Below are positions 1 through 6,829 of a DNA stretch of 33,432 bases, piece by piece. The DNA is from Bacteroidales bacterium (GTDB lineage: Bacteria; Bacteroidota; Bacteroidia; Bacteroidales; JAIPAH01). The position numbers and the translations under genes are program-made. The notes under the pieces were generated by a model that worked only from the letters and a program-made list of their open reading frames with translations, was not told the DNA's origin and did not search any database. Numbering within the stretch: the first letter of the stretch is position 1; each line of letters opens with the position of its first letter. Location of the stretch: assembly GCA_021740175.1 (NCBI GenBank), contig JAIPAH010000022.1, positions 1 to 33,432 on the forward strand. The letters are read 5' to 3'.

Positions 1-16
1 ATAAAGGAGAATAACA

Positions 17-226
17 ATGTTAACAAATGCCGAAATAAAAAAGAAAGGGTTAAAAGTACTTATCGAAAACCTCGGTGATATAGAGGCCGAAAAGTTTATA
101 CGGCTTATGCGACAAGATCCTTTTGATTACACCACCTGGCAGGATGCACTGTGGGAAAACAAATCTGTCAGGCAAGTTAGCGAAGAAGCCATGAAATACC
201 GGCGTAAAGACGATAAGGAGGGGTAG
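17..226 (+). CDS. Small hypothetical protein, possibly antitoxin-like
   Basis: This 69-residue charged protein has no membrane segment or signal peptide. The ATG follows a good purine-rich ribosome site (AAAGGAGA) about 7 bases upstream, which is unusual here and supports this start. The middle carries an acidic-aromatic stretch (DPFDYTTWQ) and the C-terminus is basic. From memory it resembles short proteins of unknown function found beside ParE/RelE-type toxins, but no toxin follows: the next 400 bases are repeats. The two other small-gene loci just downstream are toxin-antitoxin remnants, which makes an orphan antitoxin plausible. That role is inference; the coding call rests on the ribosome site and amino-acid composition. 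Confidence 0.55.
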   Translation: MLTNAEIKKKGLKVLIENLGDIEAEKFIRLMRQDPFDYTTWQDALWENKSVRQVSEEAMKYRRKDDKEG

Positions 227-294
227 TACGATAGCCCGAAGGTAACGAAAGAGAGAATTGGCGAGCTGGCGAATTGGCGAAACTGAGTAGAGCA

Positions 295-510
295 ATGAAC
301 AACCAACAACCGATAACCGACAACCAATTACTAAAAATTACGCGAAGCAAATGACAACAAATGACCATTGAATGACTATCGAATGACGCGAAGCAAATTA
401 CTAAGAATTACGCATTCTTCGCCCTGCGCTCTAGGCTCTAAGCCAGTTGGCAAACGGCAGTTGGCAATCCGCAATCCGCGCAATCCGCCAAAATCCGCGT
501 AATCTAACTC
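295..510. repeat. Composite low-complexity repeat block, copy 1
   Basis: The gap after the first gene holds no convincing gene. It is built from modules that recur in the same order near 1245-1890 and 2462-2855: an ACAACCGATAACCGACAACC run, then AATTACGCGAAGCAAAT units alternating with AATGACCATTGAATGAC, then CCCTGCGCTCT, then CAGTTGGCA repeats, then CAATCCGCCAAAATCCGCG units ending in TAATCTAAC. Short reading frames across it are fortuitous. Confidence 0.75.
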
Positions 511-524
511 TTTAGAAACTTTTA

Positions 525-555
525 CCCTATGAAACTTCCTTCTGTTTCATCGGGG
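525..555. repeat. CCCC-GTGAAAT hairpin, copy 1
   Basis: An imperfect palindrome pairs CCCTATGAAAC with GTTTCATCGGGG around an 8-base loop. Related hairpins occur at 1148-1179, 1364-1394 and 30374-30405, so this is a dispersed family. No T-run follows, so it is not a canonical terminator. Confidence 0.6.
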
Positions 556-596
556 CAAAATAACAAACAACATTTCCCAAATTCAGAGATTAAAAG

Positions 597-604
597 TAAC
601 TTTG
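597..604 (+). promoter_or_regulatory. Possible -7 box (TAACTTTG) upstream of the hicB remnant
   Basis: TAACTTTG matches the Bacteroidota sigma-factor -7 consensus TAnnTTTG and lies 36 bases before the hicB-like start codon. About 19-21 bases further upstream there is only ATTTCCC, a poor -33 element, so the call is weak. Confidence 0.3.
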
Positions 605-639
605 TTGTCGTTGACACGTGCATTTAAAACTAAAGGAAA

Positions 640-825
640 ATGAAGACTTTAAAATACATCGTTTACAAAGAAGGTAAATATTACGTTTCGCAGTGTTTGA
701 ATGTTGATGTTTCCAGTTTTGGAAATTCTTTTCAGGAAGCCATTGATAACCTGAATGAAGCACTTAAGCTTTATTTTTTCCCCAACGCAGGAGCCATGCA
801 AAGTACAGGAAAGGAAACAGAATAG
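640..825 (+). pseudogene. hicB: HicB-family antitoxin, N-terminal remnant
   Basis: The first 47 residues match the start of HicB antitoxins: a MKTLKYIVYKEGKYYVSQCL strand segment, then a helix with AIDNLNEALKLYF. Intact relatives continue for another 15-90 residues, but here the frame runs after YFFP into NAGAMQSTGKETE and stops. That tail is out-of-frame hicA sequence (see the overlapping hicA fragment). AAAGGAAA just before the ATG acts as ribosome site. In intact HicAB systems HicB neutralises the mRNA-cleaving toxin HicA and represses the operon. The fused, toxin-less remnant is presumably inactive. Confidence 0.75.
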
Positions 826-920
826 TCATTGTCCCTTCACCAAAGAAAGAAATTCCTTTAGGAACATTTCGCTCAATAATAAGGCAATCAGGATTAACTA
901 AAGAAAACTTCGATTTTTAA
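783..920 (+). pseudogene. hicA: HicA-family toxin, C-terminal remnant
   Basis: In a different frame from the hicB fragment, and overlapping its tail, 45 codons read QRRSHAKYRKGNR, then VIVPSPKKEIPLGTF, then RSIIRQSGLTKENF, then stop. This is the C-terminal half of HicA: the SHxxY strand with the catalytic histidine, the VIVP strand, the GT(L/F)RSIIxQ helix and the terminal KENF. There is no start codon and the N-terminal third (LKPxxxxKVIKxL) is missing. The order hicB-5' then hicA-3' fits a hicB-hicA operon that lost the middle. It is too short for the track of complete reading frames and is called from the motif pattern. Confidence 0.7.
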
Positions 921-1147
921 CTTTTCGGGTTTGCCAATCCGCAATCCGCGCAATCCGCCAAAAATCCGCGTAATCCGCGTTTTTGGAATTTTTATAAATC
1001 ATCTATCCATTCAACCAAAAATAGTGAACTTTGTGCCTTCATAGTGTTCCTTGTGGTTATTCTTAACCATGAGGAATTAACAACAATCCCGATAGCTATC
1101 GGGAACAAGGGAGAAATCACGATTCAGGCATTAACACGAAACCTTTA

Positions 1148-1179
1148 CCCCGTGAAATGCGAAGCAAATTTCACCGGGG
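1148..1179. repeat. CCCC-GTGAAAT hairpin, copy 2
   Basis: CCCCGTGAAAT and ATTTCACCGGGG form a stem around the loop GCGAAGCAA. The loop also contains the GCGAAGCAA word of the composite repeat blocks, linking the two families. Confidence 0.65.
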
Positions 1180-1195
1180 CGAAACCCGAAACATT

Positions 1196-1234
1196 ATCAG
1201 TGCAAATCAGTCATATCAGTGTCATCAGTGTGCA
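1196..1234. repeat. Half copy of the ATCAGTGTCATCAGTG palindromic repeat
   Basis: The stretch from ATCAGTGCAAATCAG to ATCAGTGTCATCAGTG matches the right half of the palindromic family found at 11.7-14.7 kb. It lies more than 10 kb from the other copies and is not beside a gene end. Confidence 0.6.
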
Positions 1235-1244
1235 ATAATTCAAT

Positions 1245-1890
1245 TCTCAGTTAGCAATCGGCAGTTGGCAGTTGGCAAAATGACAACAAATGACGTCCCG
1301 AAACTTCGGGACAAATGACAACAAATGACCATTGAATGACAATAAATTACGCGAAGCAAATTACCCCAGTGAAATAAGAAGAGATTTCACGGGGCAGGCA
1401 ATAAATTACGTGCTTTAGCACAAATGACGCCCAGCAAATGACCACTGAATAACCATCAATGACTGTATGACTGTATGATTGTATGAATGAAATAAAACCA
1501 ACCATTCAATCATTCAACCATTCAACCAATTACAATAAATGACGCCCAGCAAATGACCATAAATGACTGGATGAATGTATGACTGTATGATTGTATGAAA
1601 GAAACAAAACCATCCAACCATTCAATCATTCAAACATTCAATCATTCAACCAATTACTAAAAATTACGCGAAGCAAATTACAATAAATTACATGCTTTAG
1701 CACAAATTACGCGAAGCCAATTATGTCCTACAGGGCTATTGACTAATTAACTATTTAACGAATTAACTAATCAACCACGCATCCCTGCGCTCTACGCCCT
1801 ATGCTCTTAGCCAGCTGGCAATCCGCGTAATTCGCCAAAAATCCGCGTAATCAGTGTTTCACGTAATTCGCCAAAAATCCGCGCAATCTA
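1245..1890. repeat. Composite low-complexity repeat block, copy 2 (gene-free spacer)
   Basis: No supportable gene lies between 921 and 1961. The spacer contains CAGTTGGCA units, GTCCCGAAACTTCGGGAC (a perfect small hairpin near 1294), ACGCGAAGCAAATTAC units, a third CCCC-GTGAAAT hairpin at 1364-1394, two long inverted units (see separate entry), then CCTGCGCTCTACGCCC, and finally TAATTCGCCAAAAATCCGCG units ending in TAACTTTACC at about 1888. The perfect palindrome CCCGATAGCTATCGGGA lies at 1089-1105. Confidence 0.7.
1461..1655. repeat. Two tandem ATGACTGTATGA / CATTCAATCATTCAACC inverted units
   Basis: Each unit (about 1461-1528 and 1564-1655) has a left arm of TGACTGTATGATTGTATGAA words and a right arm of CATTCAATCATTCAACC words. 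The arms are roughly reverse complements, so each unit can fold into a long imperfect hairpin. The units are separated by ACGCCCAGCAAATGACC. The same CATTCAAACATTCAGTC words reappear inside the aminotransferase coding sequence at 5898-5935. Confidence 0.65.
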
Positions 1891-1961
1891 ACTTTACCTA
1901 AAACCAAAGATTTCGTGTTTATTCGGGTTAAATATTTACGATAATAATTAAATTTGGGGTT

Positions 1962-2270
1962 ATGAAGCCTGATAAGAAAATATTGAATAAAATGTCGGGG
2001 CATTTGTTTTGGGATGCAGATTTATCCGAAATAGATATTGAAAGAAATGCAAAATATATCATTAAGAAAGTATTACAATACGGGTTTTATTCCGACTGGA
2101 AAATCCTTCTCGAATTGTATGGAATAAATAAGATTACTCAAATTGCAACACAATTCAATGATCTTGATAAACGTACAGCTTCGTTTTTGTCAATTGTAGG
2201 TAACGTACCTAAAAATAAATTTCAATGTTATTCTACGAAACAATCGATGCCACAACACTGGAACTTTTAA
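1962..2270 (+). CDS. DUF6922-type small protein (antitoxin-like partner of AbiEii)
   Basis: A 102-residue soluble protein. The pattern LFWDADLSEIDIERN near residues 15-30, then AKYIIKKVLQYG, then a C-terminal PKNKFQCYSTKQSMPQHWNF matches my recollection of DUF6922-type Bacteroidota proteins, which end in CY-x-x-(R/K)QS-x-P-x-x-W. These commonly overlap the start of an AbiEii nucleotidyltransferase gene, as happens here: the next frame begins at 2225, inside this gene. Length is normal and the gene looks intact. A role as regulator or antitoxin is inferred from context only. TAAATTTG at 1949-1956 resembles a -7 box but lies too close to the ATG to be convincing. Confidence 0.7.
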   Translation: MKPDKKILNKMSGHLFWDADLSEIDIERNAKYIIKKVLQYGFYSDWKILLELYGINKITQIATQFNDLDKRTASFLSIVGNVPKNKFQCYSTKQSMPQHWNF

Positions 2271-2482
2271 AAAAGCTCCAAAGCAACAAGGTAGAAGAAG
2301 ACCCTATGCCGCGCATGCTCCACAAATCAGATTGGGGAAATGTGAAAACAAAAATTATGGGTGAAATAAAAAAAAGTAAGTTGAACCTAAGAACATTTAC
2401 CAGAATGGAATCTCGAAGTGAATATTCCAACAGGGGCCGACAACGAACAAAAAACAAAAAACAAACAACCGACAACCGATAA
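2225..2482 (+). pseudogene. AbiEii-type nucleotidyltransferase toxin with its core deleted
   Basis: The first 20 residues (MLFYETIDATTLELLKKLQS) look like the start of AbiEii/AbiGii nucleotidyltransferases. Residues about 25-52 (EEDPMPRMLHKSDWGNVKTK, then an IMGEIKKSK helix) look like the C-terminal end of the same family, which usually has D-x-x-PMP-x-M and W-x-x-(V/I)K. The 150-200 residues normally in between, including the GGTALAL-x-x-GHR-x-S-x-D-x-DLF catalytic centre, are absent, and the junction is in frame. The C-terminus then reads through into AACAAAAAACAAACAACCG repeat DNA until a chance stop. It overlaps the DUF6922 gene by 46 bases, the usual arrangement. Not functional as a toxin. 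Confidence 0.65.
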
Positions 2483-2860
2483 CTGACAACCGACAACCAA
2501 TTACAATAAATTACGCGTAGCAAATTACTACGAATTACACATTCTCCGCCCTGCGCTCTATGCCATAAGCCAGTTGGCAGTTGGCAGTGCCGAAAAACCA
2601 GAAATCTTTGATTTCACGGTTTTCGAGCATCCTCGAAAAGTTATAAAAATCACAGATTTTAAACTTTTCGGGATTGGCAAAATGACAATGAATTACTACG
2701 AATTACAATAAATTACTATTAAATTACGCAAAGCAAATAACTACAAATGACCATTGAATGACTATCAAATGACGCGAAGCAAATAACTACTGAATGACCA
2801 AGCCCCAGTTGGCAGTTGGCATTCCGCGCAATTCGCCAAAAATCCGCGTAATCTAATTTT
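2462..2860. repeat. Composite low-complexity repeat block, copy 3
   Basis: This spacer repeats the module order of the block at 295-510: ACAACCGACAACC runs, AATTACGCG(T/A)AGCAAAT units, CCGCCCTGCGCTCTATGCC, CAGTTGGCAGTTGGCA, AATGACCATTGAATGAC units, CAGTTGGCA again, then ATTCGCCAAAAATCCGCG and TAATCTAATTTTATCG. A TTTTCGAGCATCCTCGAAAAG-like hairpin interrupts it near 2620. It ends about 30 bases before the wbpB start. No gene is seen. Confidence 0.75.
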
Positions 2861-2891
2861 ATCGAAACAACGAACACAGAACAAATAAACA

Positions 2892-3857
2892 ATGCCAAAA
2901 GCAAATAGCAAACAATCAAACCTCCGCTTCGGCCTCATCGGCGCGGCAGGCTACATCGCCCCCCGCCACATGAAAGCCATTAAGGAGACGGGCAACGAAC
3001 TGGTAGCTGCGCTCGACCCTAACGACAGCGTGGGGATTATCGACAGCTACTTCCCCGAAGCTGACTTCTTTATCGAGTCGGAGCGCTACGACCGCCACCT
3101 CGACAAGCTGCGGCGCAAGCCCGGACAAAAGATAGACTACGTCAGCATCTGCTCGCCCAACTACCTGCACGACGCCCACGTGCGGATGGCCCTGCGCAAC
3201 GAAGCCAACGCCATCTGCGAAAAGCCCCTGGTGCTTAACCCGTGGAACGTCGACGCACTGGAAGAGATAGAGCAGGAGAGCGGCAAAAACATCTACAGCA
3301 TCCTGCAGCTACGCTACCACCCGGCTATCCTGGAGCTGAAAGAGAAGATAGCCGCACAGCCCGCCGACAAAATCCACGACATCGACCTCACCTACCTCAC
3401 CTCACGAGGAAAGTGGTACCACATGTCATGGAAAGGCGACAAGGAAAAGAGCGGCAGCATCGCCACCAACATCGGCGTACACTTCTTCGACATGCTGAGC
3501 TGGATATTCGGCAAACCCACCGAAAACATCGTCCACCTCTACGAGGAAGACCGCGCCGCCGGATACCTGCAGCTCGAAAAAGCCCGCGTAAGGTGGTTCC
3601 TCAGCGTCAGCGACCGCTACCTGCCTAAAGAGACCCTCAAAAAAGGACAGCGCACCTTCCGCTCCATCACCGTCGATGGCGAAGAACTCGAATTCTCAGG
3701 AGGCTTCACCGACCTCCACACCCTCTCCTACCAGGAAATCCTCAAAGGAAACGGCTACGGTCCCTCTGCAGCAAAACAATCCATATATATGGTACACAGC
3801 ATTCGCAACAAAAAACCTATTGGATTGCGCGGAGATTATCATCCCATGGTAAGATGA
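2892..3857 (+). CDS. wbpB: Gfo/Idh/MocA oxidoreductase, UDP-GlcNAcA 3-dehydrogenase type (WbpB/WlbA)
   Basis: The 321-residue protein has an N-terminal NAD-binding Rossmann fold (GLIGAAGYIAPRHM, residues 14-27), the family EKP signature at 110-112, and the catalytic-domain motif NIGVHFFDML at 193-202 with His197. The LIGAAGYIAPRHM and SVGIIDS motifs and the ITVDGEELEFS-GGFTDLHT segment near the C-terminus closely resemble WbpB of Pseudomonas aeruginosa and WlbA of Bordetella. These oxidise C3 of UDP-N-acetylglucosaminuronate on the way to UDP-ManNAc3NAcA. The aminotransferase, acetyltransferase and epimerase partners (WbpE, WbpD, WbpI) are not identified here. The N-terminus has about nine extra low-complexity residues, coded by AAC-rich DNA like the spacer repeats. 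The body of the gene is much richer in G+C than its neighbours, suggesting a different origin. Confidence 0.88.
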   Translation: MPKANSKQSNLRFGLIGAAGYIAPRHMKAIKETGNELVAALDPNDSVGIIDSYFPEADFFIESERYDRHLDKLRRKPGQKIDYVSICSPNYLHDAHVRMALRNEANAICEKPLVLNPWNVDALEEIEQESGKNIYSILQLRYHPAILELKEKIAAQPADKIHDIDLTYLTSRGKWYHMSWKGDKEKSGSIATNIGVHFFDMLSWIFGKPTENIVHLYEEDRAAGYLQLEKARVRWFLSVSDRYLPKETLKKGQRTFRSITVDGEELEFSGGFTDLHTLSYQEILKGNGYGPSAAKQSIYMVHSIRNKKPIGLRGDYHPMVR

Positions 3858-4003
3858 GGAAATAAGAAAATTTCGAATTCCGGGTTTCGAGTTTCGGATG
3901 ATATTCTTTTTGTTCCTTGTTTGATACCACATTTAAAAACTCTGAACAAAAAACAACGAACACCAAACAATAAATTAAAACAATGAACAGAAAACAAAAA
4001 AAT

Positions 4004-4981
4004 ATGAAAAACAAAGTGTTAGTAACCGGAGGCGCAGGATATATTGGAAGTATTCTATGCCGTTTACTCCTTAAAAAAGGATATAAAGTTAGAGTGCTTG
4101 ATAAACTATTATTTGGAGGCGAATCATTAGTAGAACTATTGAATGATCCCAATTTCGAATTTATAAAAGGGGATGTAAGAAATGAAGAGGATAGAAAGAA
4201 AGCCTTAAAAGGGATGAGCATGGCTGTTAATCTTGCTGCTATAGTTGGCGATCCGGCTTGTGCTAATGATCCTGACTTAGCCAAAGAGACTAATCTGGAA
4301 GCTACTAAGAAGCTTTACCAGGAAGCAAATGAAGAGGGCCTGGAGCGTTTTATTTTTGCTTCTACTTGTAGTAATTATGGAAAATCAAAAAATCCTGAAA
4401 ATTACATGAACGAAGATTCTGAGCTATCTCCGGTATCATTATACGCAGAAACCAAAGTTGCTGCTGAAAAATCCCTTTTAGGACAACCAAAAAATAATAG
4501 AACTAAACCCACATGCTTACGGTTTGCTACTGTATATGGTCTTTCTCCGCGGATGAGATTTGATTTAACCGTAAATGAATTCACAAAAGATTTAGCATTA
4601 GGGAAAGAGCTGCTAATTTTTGGCGAGCAATTTTGGAGGCCATATTGTCATGTAGAAGATTTAGCCCGTTCTGTGGTTCATGTGATTGAGGCTGATCAAA
4701 ATAAAGTGGCTTTTGATGTTTTTAATGTTGGCGATACATCAGAAAACTATACAAAAAGAATGCTGGCTGATGAAATGCAAGAACAATTACCTGAGGCTAT
4801 TATCAAATACGTTAAAAAAGATGAAGACCCCAGGGATTACAGAGTCAATTTTGATAAAATAAATGAAACCTTAGGATTTCAAATTACCAAAACGGTTACT
4901 GATGGAATAGGCCAAATAAAGAAAGTTGTACAGGAAGGGTTACTGAGCAAACCCGATGAACAAAAATATAGAAATAGCTAG
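4004..4981 (+). CDS. NAD-dependent epimerase/dehydratase (extended SDR)
   Basis: An extended short-chain dehydrogenase of 325 residues from this start. TGGAGYIGS near residues 8-16 binds NAD(P); the active-site YAETK gives Tyr147 and Lys151; STCSNYG supplies the catalytic Ser/Thr strand; WRPYCHVEDLA is the typical substrate-domain segment. It probably epimerises or dehydrates a nucleotide-sugar, but the exact substrate cannot be read off. An upstream in-frame ATG at 3983 would add MNRKQKN, which is coded by AAC/AAA-rich repeat-like DNA; the ATG directly before KNKVLVTGGAG is preferred. The next gene starts 3 bases after the stop, implying co-transcription. Confidence 0.85.
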   Translation: MKNKVLVTGGAGYIGSILCRLLLKKGYKVRVLDKLLFGGESLVELLNDPNFEFIKGDVRNEEDRKKALKGMSMAVNLAAIVGDPACANDPDLAKETNLEATKKLYQEANEEGLERFIFASTCSNYGKSKNPENYMNEDSELSPVSLYAETKVAAEKSLLGQPKNNRTKPTCLRFATVYGLSPRMRFDLTVNEFTKDLALGKELLIFGEQFWRPYCHVEDLARSVVHVIEADQNKVAFDVFNVGDTSENYTKRMLADEMQEQLPEAIIKYVKKDEDPRDYRVNFDKINETLGFQITKTVTDGIGQIKKVVQEGLLSKPDEQKYRNS

Positions 4982-4984
4982 AAT

Positions 4985-6175
4985 ATGTATAAAGATTTAG
5001 TTAAATTTATCAGGGAGTTGTATAATGAGCCGGAAGCTTTTATCCCTCTCCACGCTCCCGTCTTTCAGGGCAATGAAAAGGAATATCTTAACAACTGCAT
5101 TGACTCCACCTTCGTTTCCAGCGTAGGAAAATACGTGGATAAGTTTGAAGAGATGGTTGCCGAATACACCGGTGCAAAAAAAGCCATCGTTACCGTAAAC
5201 GGAACAAACGCTTTACACCTAGCTCTGCTCGTTGCAGGCGTAAAACCCGGCCATGAAGTCATTACCCAACCGCTAACCTTTATTGCTACTGCCAACGCCA
5301 TAGCCTACACCAGAGCAAAACCCGTTTTCATAGACGTCGACAATGACACCATGGGTCTCTCACCAAAAGCCCTCAAAGAGTGGCTGGAAAAAAATGTTAA
5401 GCTTGAAACAAAGAACACAGAACAAGGAACACAGAGCAAATCACCAATTAACCAATTAACTAATAAACCTGTTTCCGCTTGCATCCCCATGCACACCTTC
5501 GGTCACCCATGCCGTATTGATGAAATCGTTGAGATTTGCAATGAATACAATATACCTATAGTAGAAGATGCTGCTGAAAGCTTAGGAAGCACCTTTAAGG
5601 GGAAACACACCGGAACATTTGGCAAGCTCGGCATTTTAAGCTTTAACGGCAACAAAACACTAACCACCGGCGGTGGCGGAATGATTTTAACCAATGATGA
5701 AGAACTCGGAATCCATATCAAGCATTTAACCACCCAGGCAAAAGTGCCCCACCCCTGGGAATACATGCACGACCATGTGGGCTACAACTACCGCATGCCC
5801 AACATTAATGCAGCGCTCGGCGTAGCCCAAATGGAGCGAATTGAAGAAATAATCAAAAACAAGCGCCAAACAGCACAGCACTATAAAGAGTATTTAAATT
5901 CCATTCAAACATTCAGTCATTCAAACATTCAGTTTTTCACCGAACCAGGAAACGCTCGCTCAAACTATTGGCTTAACGCTGTTTTATTAAACGACAAGGA
6001 GCAGCGCAATGAATTCTTAAAATATACCAACGAAAAAGGTATCATGACGCGTCCAATATGGCGGTTGATGAATAAGTTGGAAATGTTTAAGAATGCTCAA
6101 ACCGGGAATTTGGATAATGCGGAATGGTTGGAAGATAGAGTGGTTAATTTACCAAGTAGTCTTCGAATAAAATAA
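4985..6175 (+). CDS. DegT/DnrJ/EryC1 aminotransferase, LegC-like, with two in-frame repeat insertions
   Basis: A PLP-dependent sugar aminotransferase of 396 residues. NGTNALHLAL (72-81) binds the cofactor phosphate, the VEDAAES stretch (193-199) positions the ring, and Lys224 in SFNGNKTLTTGGGG forms the internal aldimine. The start (IPLHAPVFQGNEKEYLN-x-CIDSTFVSSVGKYVD) resembles the LegC/PglE-like group that aminates 4-keto sugars for bacillosamine or legionaminic acid pathways. Residues 141-162 (bases 5405-5470) and about 304-316 (5898-5935) are low-complexity and match spacer repeats (GAACACAGAACAA, CAATTAACTAAT, CATTCAAACATTCAG). The first lies before the HTFGHP strand, where relatives have a short hairpin. 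The frame stays open, so the protein may still fold. Confidence 0.87.
   Translation: MYKDLVKFIRELYNEPEAFIPLHAPVFQGNEKEYLNNCIDSTFVSSVGKYVDKFEEMVAEYTGAKKAIVTVNGTNALHLALLVAGVKPGHEVITQPLTFIATANAIAYTRAKPVFIDVDNDTMGLSPKALKEWLEKNVKLETKNTEQGTQSKSPINQLTNKPVSACIPMHTFGHPCRIDEIVEICNEYNIPIVEDAAESLGSTFKGKHTGTFGKLGILSFNGNKTLTTGGGGMILTNDEELGIHIKHLTTQAKVPHPWEYMHDHVGYNYRMPNINAALGVAQMERIEEIIKNKRQTAQHYKEYLNSIQTFSHSNIQFFTEPGNARSNYWLNAVLLNDKEQRNEFLKYTNEKGIMTRPIWRLMNKLEMFKNAQTGNLDNAEWLEDRVVNLPSSLRIK
5405..5470 (+). repeat. Repeat-derived in-frame insertion 1 in the aminotransferase gene
   Basis: This 66-base stretch (22 codons) is built from GAAACAAAGAACACAGAACA, GGAACACAGAGC and CAATTAACCAATTAACTAAT words. The same words occur in non-coding DNA at 2871-2885 (CGAACACAGAACAAA) and around 1740-1775 (AATTAACTAAT). 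It encodes a Gln/Asn/Thr-rich linker absent from typical relatives. Confidence 0.6.
5898..5935 (+). repeat. Repeat-derived in-frame insertion 2 in the aminotransferase gene
   Basis: Three CATTCA(A/G) words in a row (ATTCAAACATTCAGTC, then ATTCAAACATTCAG) match the right arms of the inverted units at 1498-1530 and 1600-1650. They encode SIQTFSHSNIQF in the variable C-terminal region. Confidence 0.55.
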
Positions 6176-6181
6176 AACCAA

Positions 6182-6823
6182 ATGAGTAAAAAAGTATTAG
6201 CTGTATCAGTTCACCCGGATGACGAAACTCTTGGTTGCGGAGGAACACTTTTAAAGCATAAGGCCAATGGTGATAAAATATTTTGTGTCTATATCACCAA
6301 TGGGAATGCTTTCCAGGCAAAAACAATTAATGAGCTAAACAAGCTCTATGAATTTGAAAATACTTTTCAGCTTGGATTACCTGAATTAGAATTAGATGAT
6401 ATTTCTTTGAACCATATTATTCCAAAAATTTCTGAAGTTATTAAAGAAGTAGAGCCAGAGGTTTTGTATATACCAAACAGGAGTGATGTTCACTCTGATC
6501 ATAGAAGGGTTTTTGAAGCGTTGGTTGCTGTGACAAAATCATTCCGATATGATTCTATCAAGAAAATATTGATGTGTGAAGTAATGTCTGAAACGGATTT
6601 TTCTCCGGCGTTAATAGAAAATGTTTTTCAGCCAAACGTTTTTAATGACATTTCTGAATATTTTGATAAAAAAATCGAAATATTAAAGATTTTTAAGTCA
6701 GAACTTTTTGAAGCTCCATATACAAGAAGTATTGATTCAGTAACGGCTCATAACAGATATAGAGGCAGTCAGATTAATACTTACTATGCCGAATCCTTTA
6801 TGTTAATCAAAGAAATAAATTAA
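6182..6823 (+). CDS. PIG-L family N-deacetylase
   Basis: A 213-residue member of the LmbE/PIG-L zinc deacetylases. HPDDE at residues 11-15 and H-S-D-H at 104-107 are the metal and catalytic motifs. The family removes N-acetyl groups from GlcNAc-type sugars. The start codon is 6 bases after the aminotransferase stop, and a formyltransferase gene follows 6 bases downstream. The trio suggests an amino sugar whose acetyl group is removed and replaced by formyl, though other acyl exchanges are possible. Cytosolic; no signal peptide. Confidence 0.88.
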   Translation: MSKKVLAVSVHPDDETLGCGGTLLKHKANGDKIFCVYITNGNAFQAKTINELNKLYEFENTFQLGLPELELDDISLNHIIPKISEVIKEVEPEVLYIPNRSDVHSDHRRVFEALVAVTKSFRYDSIKKILMCEVMSETDFSPALIENVFQPNVFNDISEYFDKKIEILKIFKSELFEAPYTRSIDSVTAHNRYRGSQINTYYAESFMLIKEIN

Positions 6824-6829
6824 TAAGCT

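Noticed and set aside
1044-1238. 64-codon plus-strand frame
   Set aside because: It runs through a CCCGATAGCTATCGGGA palindrome, a CCCC-GTGAAAT hairpin and a half copy of the palindromic repeat; there is no ribosome site and no protein-like pattern.
1461-1655. CRISPR-like regular repeats
   Set aside because: The repeated words are adjacent, degenerate and without unique spacers, and no cas genes are present; they are inverted low-complexity units.
3242-3628. 128-codon plus-strand frame inside wbpB
   Set aside because: A shadow of the G+C-rich wbpB gene: Arg/His/Pro-rich, with no family features; the wbpB frame has clear motifs.
3817-4284. 155-codon minus-strand frame
   Set aside because: Antisense to the wbpB end and the SDR gene; low-complexity Ser/Phe/Leu composition; the plus-strand SDR motifs are decisive.
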